Notes: generated by a model not told the origin, from the sequence alone. Numbered from the stretch's first letter, positions 8,492 through 17,522 are shown. The stretch is DNA of 19,233 nt from Podila epigama (GCA_015679605.1 JAAAVE010000215.1:6959-26191), one strand, 5' to 3'. A program made the numbers and translations.

Positions 8492-11235
8492 ATGGGCCTC
8501 TTTTCGAAGCAGACCGCCATCACCAGTCAAATTGGTAACATCCGCTCTTGTCATCCTCTTGGTGCTTTTTGACCTTCACCCAATGATATTGACCCATCAC
8601 TCACTAACTCACTACCTCACTCAACCCGTTCACTCTCTCTACCAACGTAGATACCATCACCGCTCAGCCTACTATTTCCCAATGGGAAGCTGTTGCTGCA
8701 TTATGCGAAGCTGTTAACGCCAAAGACGACGGGTAAGGTCATCCTTAGCAGATGGAGTCTGGGAAGAATATTTTCGACGGGAACAACAAGTCTGCATTCA
8801 TTCCCCCTCATTCAGCAACCTCATGCACTATGCTTACTCTCCCACTTTATGAATATACGTTACAAGCAGAGTTTGAACCATGGAAAGCAATCATAAAAAG
8901 GGGAACAGAGGATGGGGGGAGGATGGATGAACTATGGGCCGTTTGAGCAGAATGGTGATATATCGTGTCCTGGGGTGGTGTGTTTTTTGCTGTTACGCCA
9001 GTATGACATGTAGTCATGTTGTATAGTGTAGTGTCGTGTAGTGTCGTATTGTGTCGTATTGTGTTGTGCGCTTTTCATCGTGGCTGTTGCTTCACATTTT
9101 GCCACCCTTTTTGCCACTTCAGCAGTCAAGAGCAGCACCCTCGCACTTTGCTCACAAAATATTCCCTTTTTTTAGTGCCAAGGAGGCTGTGAAGACTTTG
9201 AGAAAGAAGCTTCGGCTTGGAAAGCCTCAACAACAGATGAATGCCCTTACTGTAAGTTACTGAGTAATCGCTGATTGTGTTGACTCCACCGCTAGCATCA
9301 AACCATAGTAGTCTTGAACTGACGATCCATCATGTCTCTCACATACACACATAGTTGATTCAAGCTATGGTTGATGGCTGTGGCTCAAAGTTCAAAGGTA
9401 GCGCAGCTTATCATGAATGAGATTTACTGTTCATCCATTCTGCTTGTCATTGGTGGAGGAGGCTTTTCACAGCGTTGGTGGTCCTTACTAATGAACAATG
9501 AGTTGCCAATTTTCTCACGACCCTACAGCCCAGATGGCTACTACCAAGTTTGCTGAAGATATCGAGGCTGTTGCTATCTCAGACGTAAGCAAATATACTC
9601 CATGTTTGTGCGATTTTGTGACATGTCCTTCAAATGCATGCTCACATGCCTTACCTGTCTATGACGCTGACTAGGCCACTGACGCGAACGTCAAGATCCA
9701 ATTGATGGAGCGGCTGTCAGACTGGGCTGACAAGTTTGTTGGCGACCCCGGTCTCGCTATCATCCCCCAACTGTACTATGCACTCGTCAAGAATAACACA
9801 CCACGACAGGTATGCCTGGCTGGTTATTATTTCCGTCTTTTCTCTGTTTTGATGTCACGGCCTTTGGTTCCATTTCTAATGCTATTTTTTTTAACATCGT
9901 GTCGCACAATCGCGACTCAGCAACATGGCCGAGGTGATGTTCCTTCGCCACCAAGAGCACCAATCACACCTGAGCAGGTACGTGTCATTTGAAGAAAAAT
10001 TCTTTTCGAACCTAGTTTGCAAACCACTGCATTGATCTTTAATTCTCATAATGAATTTTAAAAACAATAGCAAATGCGACAGATGGCTCAAGATATTGAG
10101 CTCGCCAGGAATAACGCCCATATGCTCACAGAAGCTATATCGTTTGCAGACCCTGATTTGGAAGCTATTGAGGAGAATGAGCTGATTCAGGTACAGAACA
10201 CAAAGTCACGACACAGATATCTTTAATGGTATTAGTATTCCAACCATGCCAGTGGTCTAACAAGGAATATTGGCATTGCCCTTGTGCAAATAGGAATTCC
10301 ACTCCAAATGCCAGAGTTTACAGCGAGGCATCCAACAGTATCTCTCAGAGATGACAGAATCTGCCAATCCGAATGAACAATGGCTGAGTACGTATCACTC
10401 GTGAGGTTTCCCTTCCTCCTACTTTAACTGCATGAAAGGAGTATTCTCTTTATCGTGTCATCGAGACAGTTGGGAATTAAGACACAAAAATGTTTCTTCT
10501 TCTTTCTTTGTCCATCGCCCTCATGTAGCTTCCCTCTTGGCCTGCAATCAGGAATTGGTGCAGGCATTTACTGCATATAACCAGATGATGGAGCGACAGC
10601 ATTTGAGCAGGGTCACCAAAGCCTCGGTCATGACAGATGTACCTACCTCACAACCCACCGTAGCCCAAAGCCCTGTTAACGAAACCCATGATCTGATTTC
10701 ATTTGGCTACGGCTCAGGTGTTGGTAACGGCAACAGTCATGGTGACAACAACGTTCTCGGAAATGGCAACGGTAATGGCAACCTCAATGGTAAACATGCA
10801 AACGGAAACGGCACCAGTAATGGAAAGGCTCCTTCGGCGGCTGTAGGAGCGGCTCCACCAGTCTCAAGGAACCCATTTGAAGATGAGCCATATTTTGTGA
10901 CCGGACCAGCCGATGTTGCTGCTGCTGTCAAGATGGGGTAAGGATGAGACTTTTTGGATGCATCTGTTCAGGCTTGCTTTTATGTCTTTGACGTTTCTCT
11001 GTTCTGTTTTGGCTTTATGTCTAACACGGTCTGTCCACGTGATAGCAAGCGACCTGACAACCAGGACAAGATCTTTGACGCCTCAGCGTATTTCAGGCAG
11101 CAGCAATTGGAACAGGAGCAGCTTCAGGCGTTGAAGGACCAGCAAAAGGCATTGCATTTGGAGCAGGAGCGTATCAATAGCAATACTGGAAGCGGATCAA
11201 GTCAAGCAGCCTCACCAGCGCAGACACGTCAATAA
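8492..11235 (+). CDS. LSB5: VHS-GAT domain endosomal adaptor, LSB5-like
   Basis: Eleven exons with consistent phases: 8492-8534, 8651-8732, 9176-9251, 9355-9397, 9529-9584, 9675-9809, 9921-9977, 10071-10190, 10294-10387, 10529-10937, 11046-11235, giving 434 residues. Residues about 8-145 form a VHS domain: AKEAVKTLRKKLRLGKPQQQ, ALTLIQAMVDGCGSKFK, VKIQLMERLSDWADKF. Residues about 165-262 form a GAT-like helical bundle (QMAQDIELARNNAHMLTEAI, LVQAFTAYNQMMER). The start MGLFSKQTAIT and this layout resemble fungal Lsb5, a VHS/GAT protein linking endosomes, ubiquitin and actin regulators. Downstream are DLISF (290-294, clathrin-box-like), a Gly/Asn-rich linker (about 297-335), an NPF motif (350-352) next to acidic residues, and a Gln-rich probable coiled coil at the C-terminus. 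The motif roles are inferred. It could also be called a TOM1/GGA-like adaptor, but no GAE or ear domain is present. An AATAAA (11231-11236) overlaps the stop. Confidence 0.9.
8733..9175 (+). other. Intron 2 of the LSB5-like gene, 443 bases
   Basis: This is the longest intron of the gene, with GTAAGG donor and TTTTTTTAG acceptor. It holds a 64-codon open frame (8752-8946) with no recognisable family, and a 10-bp minisatellite at 9021-9070. No other feature is visible. Confidence 0.75.
9021..9070. repeat. 10-bp minisatellite in an intron
   Basis: Five consecutive degenerate copies of a GTGTCGTATT-like 10-mer: GTATAGTGTA, GTGTCGTGTA, GTGTCGTATT, GTGTCGTATT, GTGTTGTGCG. Copies three and four are identical. 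Confidence 0.9.
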
Positions 11236-11446
11236 AAAAGAAGACGTTGAGTTGTCAGGTCATGTTGCATATGACATTTCATGGATGTAAAAAATATGAT
11301 GTCTCTATATTTTGCTCTCTCTCTAGTTGACATGGATATACTATTGGACACAAACTACCCTTCATAGATGAAAATGTATGTTTAAAATATGCGTTCTTTT
11401 TGCGGATGCTGTTGATAGCAGGGATGCGAGTGATGACAGGTGCACC
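11236..11446. terminator. Convergent 3' region LSB5-like / COX5
   Basis: 211 bases between the two stop codons. Apart from AATAAA overlapping the LSB5-like stop and A/T-rich sequence around 11285-11395, I see no distinct signal. Confidence 0.45.
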
Positions 11447-12494
11447 TTATTCACTTCCAAGGTGGTTAAAACCTTGACCCTTGTATCCTTCGGACGAGAC
11501 ACCGGAGAGTGGATTGATCTTGTTGGCGCGTGCATATTCATTGGTAGCGTCTTGCCAAGCCTTGGTCTTTGTAATGGGTTGTTCTCCACCTAAGATAGTG
11601 TCAAGAAGAAAACGAAAAAAAAAAAAATCATGCGTGTTTGTTAGTGTTTCAGTGAGGAAGCGAAAGGCGCAATGGGATAGAGAAATGAGGATGAGGATGA
11701 GAGTGAAGATGAGAAACCGGAAACGTTAGACTATGGTGCCATAAGTTTGTGTGTGCATGTTGTTTGCGTTGTGTTTGTGCGCCTTTTTTTTTCGGAGCCG
11801 AAAGCTGAGACCGTGCATAGAGCGAAATTGAGTTCGCATATCCAAGTTTGGGTGGGTGAGCTATCATCCCACATTTTAATGATTTCTTTTTTTTGCGCTC
11901 AGGGTTACTCTCCGTTGTAAAAGAAGCACACACACATCACAAGAGAACGAAATGGGATGAGGACTTACGCTTGGAGAGCATCCATGCAAAGATAACGCCG
12001 GAAATGGAGAGCATTGCTAGAGTACCACCCACAACCTTGAGGGCATGGTTGGGTCCCGTCAGGGGTGTTCTCGCACCATGAGGACCAAAGGAGACCCAGT
12101 AGGCTATGAAGCATTGGGTCAGATGCAGGGGCAAGAGGGTACAAGGAAGAAGCAATTTTGGTTTAGGTCTGAGGTTGATTTGAGTGAATGGAAAACACTC
12201 ACTTGCACTATTTCGTATTTCTCCATGACAATCAATTCATTCTTCCTTACCAGCCTGCTTTTGCTCCAGTGTCATGGCCTTCCAATCTCCGGCCTGGAGT
12301 TGCTCGAGGTGTGAGGTCAATGACTCCTTTTGCTGTTGCGTCAGGGTCTTCCATCGAAGGGAAAGGTTAGTGAGGGGAATGTCCGAGATGGCGTCTGCCT
12401 TGGACGATGGTGCAACAGTACGCGCGCCAGGTGTAGAGGTAGAAGCCCAGCGACGCATTGTGACGCGGGAGGCAGGACGGAGAAGACGGCTCAT
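11447..12494 (-). CDS. COX5: Cytochrome c oxidase subunit IV (fungal COX5), mitochondrial precursor
   Basis: Three exons in coding order 12494-12251, 12103-11969, 11589-11447, phases consistent, 173 residues. The N-terminus MSRLLRPASRVTMRRWASTS is a typical arginine-rich mitochondrial presequence. The matrix part (WKTLTQQQKESLTSHLEQLQ, DWKAMTLEQKQAAYWVSFGP) and the junction-spanning SFGPHG are hallmarks of COX IV/Cox5. One membrane helix follows (about residues 104-123: VVGGTLAMLSISGVIFAWML), then the conserved end with TKAWQDATNEYARANKINPL. The product is a nuclear-encoded inner-membrane subunit of complex IV. The exon 1/exon 2 join restores the conserved motif exactly, which supports the model. 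The frame stays open upstream of the ATG for more than 100 codons, but that sequence is low-complexity leader. Intron 2 (11968-11590, 379 bases) is long and contains nothing I can name. Confidence 0.94.
11590..11968 (-). other. Intron 2 of COX5, 379 bases
   Basis: Non-coding interval between the last two COX5 exons. It has GT-rich and A-tract sequence on the + strand (11609-11627; 11743-11780). No RNA gene or conserved frame is visible. Confidence 0.7.
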
Positions 12495-12604
12495 TGTGGT
12501 TGGTATGTATACAAGTTTTGTGATGAGTAGGGAGCGTGAGTAGTGAGTGCCGGTGTTGGTGTGGATAAAGAAGGAGATGGGAGTGAGCAAGAGAGATGAT
12601 GAGA

Positions 12605-12632
12605 AGAGACAAGAGACAAGAGACAAGAGACA
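12605..12632. repeat. AGAGACA x4 tandem repeat
   Basis: Four perfect 7-bp units, followed by a degenerate AGAAACC. They lie 111-138 bases upstream of the COX5 ATG, so probably in its leader or promoter (as TGTCTCT on the coding strand). Confidence 0.9.
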
Positions 12633-12748
12633 AGAAACCGAGCAAGGAAGCCTAAAAAAGGGTCGCGTTTTCTTTTCCGAGTTCGAGAACAAAAACCGTA
12701 GTTCATTCAGGGAGTGTGGCACCCTTAAGTGCTGGAGGTCGATGTCCC

Positions 12749-12788
12749 GTGCCATCACCAACACAAGCCACCATGTTGTTGGTGGCAC
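12749..12788. repeat. Imperfect inverted repeat in divergent promoter
   Basis: Left arm 12749-12763 (GTGCCA-tc-ACCAACA) and right arm 12777-12788 (TGTTGGTGGCAC) pair over nearly their whole length with a short bulge and a 13-base spacer. Confidence 0.7.
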
Positions 12789-12886
12789 CACTCTGTCTCT
12801 TTTGAAAATTTTTTTTTTTCTCTTTTCTATTTTTTTTTTCCTCACCCCTCATTTCCCACTTGAATCCTCACCCCTTTTTCCTCAAA

Positions 12887-14470
12887 ATGTCTTTCCGTCC
12901 CCCCCGTAACTGCTACAACTGTGGCGAACGTATGTGTGTTGATTGATCTTGTTGAAAGTAGTATGGTGGTTGGTGATGCTTGGTGGTGGTGTTTGGTGGG
13001 TGATGTATGAGGAGTTGGTTTGTTTATTATTCCACAGGATCATTGTCAGCAACATTCCCAAACGAAGAATGATCAGCAGAAGAAACACATGTCAGCAACA
13101 GTTGTTCAGGAACGGACTGCCTATACCAACACAAACAGAATAAGAGGAATCCTTTTATCTTGTATTGCGATAAGCGCTATTCAAGTAAAATGGAAACGAC
13201 AAATCTCCAGCGATATGTCATCTCCTCGCCGCTCACAGCTCCTGTCTTGAATCGGCCAGCTTGCAACTCTCCCCCCTTCTTATCAAAGGTTCATTATTAA
13301 AGTAATGAAACTGGACCTTGTATTTTAATAAAGCGAGGTGATGGATGAAGGCGACGTATTTTTATTGACCCATAATCATCATTCCAACCTTGCTTTGCAC
13401 GTCTTGACCGTCTTATTCAACCCTGATGATATTTATCCTTCCTACAACCCTTATTTGCACCCGACAATGACACCAAAATTTTGCCCATGTTTACTTTTTG
13501 GAGGGTGGATAAAGAAGAGAGTGTTGTAGAGGAGTGTGGAGAAAGGGAAGGCTCTGTTTGATGATGTGAGATGACGAAGTATGATGGCTGATGACGACTT
13601 TTTTTTTTCCTTTTGTTCTCTTTTTCTCCTTATATCCTTATATGTCTGTGTTGCATGTTCTTTTTGATATGGGACTTGTTTGCATCCGACTTTCTATTCG
13701 TCTGTTTTATTATTGTTTATTTCTGCCCTCTCCTTTGCACTGTCATGGAATAACTATCGTCCATTTACGCAGCTGGTCACCAGGCCCGTGATTGCCAGAA
13801 GGCCGGTACCCCCCTTTGGTATGTTTTTCTTGTCGTATCTTAATGTGTGATTTGCTGTCGTTGATTTTTTTTTTAAAAATATCTTTAGTAGCTTGAGTTC
13901 TGACAGCATGATTCTCCAACTTTTTATCAATGATTTAGCTACAACTGCGGTGAGACTGGTCACATTTCCCGCGACTGCACTGCTGAGCGCAAGGAAAAGT
14001 CCTGCTACAAGTGCAACCAGGTCGGCCACATTGTAAGTTATAATCCTTGTCTTCTCTTTTTCTTTTCTTTTCTTGTCTTTTCTAGCAACTGCAACAAATG
14101 CTTACATTTGCTATCCTATATTATTTAGTCCCGTGACTGCCCTTCTGCCCCTGCTGAGGGTTCTGGCCCCGAGTGCTACAAGTGCGGCAAGGTCGGCCAC
14201 ATCTCCCGCAACTGCTCCGAGGGCGGTTACCAGAGCAACCAGGGCGGCTACCAGGGCAACCAGGGCGGCTTCAACAACAGCCAGGGCAAGTCCTGCTACA
14301 CCTGCGGCGGTTACGGCCACATGTCCCGTGACTGCACCAAGGGCGCCAAGTGCTACAACTGCGGTGGTTTCGGCCACATGTCCCGCGACTGCCCTGAGGG
14401 TCCCAAGGCCCAGGTCTGCTACAAGTGCCAGCAGGAGGGTCACATCTCCCGCGACTGCCCCCAGAACTAA
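12887..14470 (+). CDS. GIS2: CCHC zinc-knuckle nucleic-acid-binding protein, GIS2/CNBP/Byr3 family
   Basis: Four exons, 12887-12929, 13773-13818, 13939-14032, 14129-14470, give 174 residues. There are seven C-x2-C-x4-H-x4-C zinc knuckles at residues 9-22, 30-43, 52-65, 77-90, 117-130, 136-149 and 158-171, the number known in yeast Gis2, fission yeast Byr3 and animal CNBP. Most carry the GHISRDC/GHMSRDC ending. A 26-residue linker between knuckles 4 and 5 is Gly/Gln/Asn-rich (repeats like GGYQxNQ). Family members bind single-stranded nucleic acid and translating mRNA and are cytoplasmic, entering stress granules. Codons in exons 3-4 strongly prefer C at the third position (ggc cac atc tcc cgc), unlike neighbouring genes, suggesting high expression. 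Intron 1 is 843 bases. Introns 1-3 each fall inside a knuckle. The exon joins restore perfect knuckles, which supports the model. Confidence 0.95.
12930..13772 (+). other. Long intron 1 of the GIS2-like gene, 843 bases
   Basis: Donor GTATGTG, acceptor TTTACGCAG. It is by far the longest intron in the window. It includes an AATAAA at 13327-13332 shortly after a 7-bp inverted repeat TTCATTA-ttaaag-TAATGAA (13290-13309), and T-rich sequence after about 13600. Short open frames show no recognisable family. Possible roles (enhancer, premature polyadenylation, alternative first exon) are speculative. Confidence 0.75.
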
Positions 14471-14903
14471 ACTCGCAAACGTCATGATCCCGGTGTCATC
14501 GTTGGTGCTCGTCTAGTTTTTTTTCTGTTTTTCGTTTTTTTCTTTCAGTCATCTGTAAAAATTGCTCCTGCACAAGTTCAAGTGCTTTGAAAACAAAACC
14601 AAAAAATATTTTTATATATTTCCATGTAGGATCTTTTCTTGTATTTGCAGAATGAAAATTAAAAAACAAAGAGAAAACATTTAACAAAAATTGAGGTTGC
14701 TGTATTGTCGTGTCTGTGTATGTGTATCCTTTTTTGTTTGTTTGTTAGAGCTACGATCCACCAGATACATTGAAGTAAGAAACGGATGATTTCCTTTGAG
14801 AAAAAAAAAAAAGTGTATTGTCGCTGACAGACTAAGGTTACAAGAGTAAGTATGTTATTGTTACAAATGGTGTTGAAAAAAATAATAAAGAGGACACACT
14901 TGA
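14471..14903. terminator. Convergent 3' region GIS2-like / SYS1
   Basis: 433 bases with T-tracts (14516-14542), A/T-rich sequence (14588-14690), a GT-rich stretch (14706-14748) and an AATAAA at 14884-14889 on the + strand. No gene is visible; an open frame on the minus strand is low-complexity. Confidence 0.5.
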
Positions 14904-16051
14904 CTACCGGCGATCGATATCAGTAGCAGGGACGGCTTCATATCGATCCGAGGTGCGTTGACGGCCATGGCTTTGAATACCCTTGACCGAAGATCGGACG
15001 ACAGGTGTGAACGAAGAGCGCATGACGTTGCCAGCATCCTCGCTCGTTCTTGCCTTGTGGGGCATGGATCGTGTCGTCGGAGGTCCAATCCCAGATCCCA
15101 TACTGGGTCCTGAAGAGGCTGCATGATTTGGTTGATCATGACTGTTCGAGTCAAAGACCTCCATCAAAAGTCCTGTCGATTCTTCAAACGCAGAATTGTC
15201 ATGAGTGCCTGCCAGCGACGCTCCTTGAGACGACATGTTGTGATTATGGGTATGAATGCTGGTATCGGCACTGCTTGTCAAGCCTCCACTATTGCTGTCA
15301 CTGATGGTATTATTATTCCTACTGCTGCTAGCACTTGCGCCGTTGCCAAGGATGATGGGTTCCATCTCCAGTTGCATGCAAACGTATTCGCCTCCAAAGA
15401 TCATGACACCTGCCGTGGTTCCGTTGAGTGCCCACCACAGAAAGCTACTAGGAATGTGACCAGAGTAGAGCGTGACCATGACAGCATGATAAAAGAGTAG
15501 TGTCAACGAATAGTCGAGGACCAAGCGTGCTCGCGCCACAATCTTGAGCAACAAATAGACCCTATCCAGCAGCAAAGAAAATACAAGGCAGAAAAAGAAG
15601 ACAAACCCAATATGCCATGTCAGTCAATCGGAACTTTTTTGTTGTTTCTATTCAAAAACAAACCCCCCCGTGGAGGTGGATAAAAGAGATGCAAGTCAAA
15701 GAGAAGGAGTATTTACCCGACAACGGAATTAAGAAGCCAAGCAACAGTTAATAGCATGCCCTGAGCATTATCGACACGGATTTCATGGTAGTTGAGAATA
15801 ACATCCAGTGAAAGTTCTGCTCCTGCAAACTTGAAAAAGGTATACACAATAGTCGAGATGGAGATGTACCAAAGAGACTGGAGACACACAATTTGGGACT
15901 AGGGAAAAAAAAAATGGTGGTTAGGCATTTTTCTTGCCATTTCGTGATGAAATAGATGAATGTCCTGTAACGTGCTTTCGTGTTTTTTGCTTACAAGAAT
16001 TAAGACTGGATCCCATTGCGTGGCTCTGAATGAAGAATTTGTTGTGGCCAT
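14904..16051 (-). CDS. SYS1: Golgi membrane protein SYS1 homologue
   Basis: Three exons in coding order 16051-15995, 15898-15717, 15561-14904, phases consistent, 298 residues. The opening FRATQWDPVLILSQIVCLQS closely follows the SYS1 family start (WDPLLILSQIV in animals). Four hydrophobic segments lie at about residues 20-42, 65-88, 95-112 and 115-138, and the conserved end IFGGEYVCMQLEMEPI matches the family's GEYLCM-E motif. SYS1 is a multi-pass trans-Golgi protein that recruits the GTPase Arl3/ARFRP1 and so supports GRIP-golgin targeting and endosome-to-Golgi traffic. The cytosolic tail, from about residue 145, is some 150 residues of Ser/Asn/His-rich, probably disordered sequence, much longer than in animals. 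Start at 16051 is fixed by the family N-terminus; the SYS1 and methyltransferase ATGs are 214 bases apart. Confidence 0.93.
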
Positions 16052-16265
16052 CTAGTGTAGATGGAGTTTTTTTTTGGGGTCAAGAAGGATAAAAGTAAAG
16101 GGCCGTGCATGCAAGGAAAAGAGATTTAGAAATGTGATTGTTTCAAAACGTGGCAGATGGAGTTTGTATCTTGTGACACGTGACGTCGTAGTGATCACTG
16201 ATCATAAAAAAAAAAAGATTTCATTGACTGATCACACACTTGTTCAACTTGCATCCTAAACGACA
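16052..16265. promoter_or_regulatory. Compact divergent promoter SYS1 / EEF1AKMT4-like
   Basis: 214 bases. It holds CACGTGACGTC at 16177-16187 (overlapping E-box/CDE1 and CRE-like half) and three TGATCA palindromes at 16192-16197, 16199-16204 and 16229-16234, plus an A-tract between the second and third. Confidence 0.6.
16177..16204. promoter_or_regulatory. CACGTGACGTC plus double TGATCA cluster
   Basis: Within 28 bases there is a CACGTG palindrome extended to CACGTGAC, an overlapping TGACGTC, and two TGATCA palindromes spaced 7 bases start to start. Candidate binding sites for bHLH (Cbf1-like) and bZIP factors; binding is inferred. Confidence 0.45.
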
Positions 16266-17356
16266 ATGGTTTACGCAGAAGTACCTGATGACCCTACAGC
16301 ATACAAGCGCCAGGAATACTGGTATATGGATATTAGAAAAAAAATGAGTGTTGATAACCAAAGACTATTTTAACCGTTGTTATAAACTTTGTTGGCTTTA
16401 CTCAATTTGTGTGATGGTGTGCGTTTTTCATGTTTCTCATAGGGAAGAGAGATATGCCAAGGAAGAAAGCTTTGACTGGTTCAAGACATATGCGGATTTG
16501 AAGCCACTCTTGAGCCAACATATCAACTCTAAGGATGCAAGGATATTGATGCTTGGATGTGGAAACTCTAGTACGGAGCTGATTTTGTTTGTTTGTTTTG
16601 AAAGTTGTTGAGCAGCCAAATGTAAACTAGATGGTCTGATACTTATAATTGTCTCTGCTATATAGCTCTCTCGGAAGACATGTACGACGACGGATACCAC
16701 AACATTGTCAACATTGACTTTTCAAAAACAGTTATTGAAAACATGACCATCAAGTGCAAGGATCGTGTCGGCATGGAATGTAAAGAGAACACTACCAACA
16801 TTGTTTTTTTATGCAAATCGGCTACATGGATATAAAATGGTCATCGATGAGATTGACAAGAAAAAAAAACTCACCATAATTTCTCACTACAATTGTCAAC
16901 GTCTAGGGCTTGAGATGGACATCCGGGACCTCAAGTTTGAAGATAGCTCGTTCGATATTGTCATTGACAAGGGTACCATGGACGCTCTTATGTGCGACCG
17001 CGGAGATGTCTGGAATCCGGATGAGGAGCTCGTCCGAACAGTTGCCCAGGAGGTGGATGAGGTCGTGCGGGTTCTCAAGGTCGGCGGCAGGTTCCTCTAC
17101 ATTACTTTTGGCCAACCCCACTTCCGTAAACGCCACCTCGAGCGACCCTGTTGGACTGTGGAAACGTCGACGCTTGGTACGTATGATTATGTGTGCGTCT
17201 AGTTTAATTGACTCGTTGATGCATTTTATCATTGCTATTCGGCACTAACTTTATCACCTTGGTTTTTTTTTTGTTCAATTCTGTCATATTGTAGGAGTTG
17301 CATTCCACTATTTCTTCTACCATATGATCAAGGAGGACAAGCCAGTAGCCCCATAA
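16266..17356 (+). CDS. SAM-dependent methyltransferase, EEF1AKMT4-like
   Basis: Five exons, 16266-16321, 16443-16570, 16666-16779, 16907-17176, 17295-17356, phases consistent, 209 residues. After YKRQEYWEERYAKEESFDWF comes motif I, ILMLGCGNST (residues 53-62), which binds S-adenosylmethionine. The acidic loop NIDFS follows (about 77-81), then MEWLEMDIRDLKFEDSSFDI and DKGTMDALMCDRGDVW (120-135), the post-motif region, and KVGGRFLYITFGQPHFRKRH (157-176). This order and the CGNS and KGT-DAL signatures match the family of human EEF1AKMT4 (the methyltransferase fused upstream of ECE2), which methylates a lysine of elongation factor eEF1A. The length is close to the single-domain human enzyme. The substrate here is inferred from family only; related METTL13-type enzymes share motifs, so the exact orthologue is uncertain. 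The exon 3/4 join restores the conserved Trp-Leu-Glu-Met-Asp segment. Confidence 0.88.
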
Positions 17357-17522
17357 GAATAATAAAACATTCTTTTATTTATCAACAGGAGTGACTGTTA
17401 GGCGACTGTAGGACACTCCTTTTTTCCGTGATAGGAACAAGTAGGTTGGTTGAGGAAGGAAGGTTTACATGATCGATCTATAGTGTCTATGTACATTTTA
17501 TATGTGGTGCTAGTTGCTCTCT
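17357..17522. terminator. Convergent 3' region with symmetric poly(A) signal
   Basis: 166 bases between the stops of two converging genes. AATAAAA (17361-17367) and TTTTATT (17373-17379) form a perfect 7-bp inverted repeat with a 5-base loop, giving an AATAAA hexamer on each strand. The + copy lies just after its stop; the minus copy is about 145 bases past the RING gene stop. Confidence 0.65.

Larger units (their letters stand above)
12495..12886. promoter_or_regulatory. Divergent promoter COX5 / GIS2-like
   Basis: 392 bases shared by two outward-reading genes. It contains four exact copies of the heptamer AGAGACA (12605-12632), an imperfect inverted repeat at 12749-12788, and T- and C-rich tracts (about 12805-12880) directly before the GIS2-like ATG. 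Both genes are expected to be strongly expressed; co-regulation is inference. Confidence 0.6.

Noticed and set aside
8113-8572. Two overlapping frames rich in His/Thr/Ser before LSB5
   Set aside because: They arise from translation of CA- and CT-rich leader sequence and have no family features.
11036-11041. CACGTG within the last LSB5-like intron
   Set aside because: It lies at the splice acceptor inside a transcribed gene; probably chance.
12495-12845. In-frame 117-codon extension upstream of COX5
   Set aside because: Low-complexity Ser/Leu/Lys-rich residues with repeats; the ATG at 12494 begins a proper mitochondrial presequence.
13330-13610. Possible intronic C/D-box snoRNA in GIS2 intron 1 (several TGATGA-like strings)
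   Set aside because: None has a proper RTGATGA box C paired with a terminal stem and CTGA box D at suitable spacing.
14111-14485. 124-codon Ala/Val-rich frame antisense to the GIS2-like gene
   Set aside because: It is the shadow of the strongly biased zinc-knuckle codons on the other strand.
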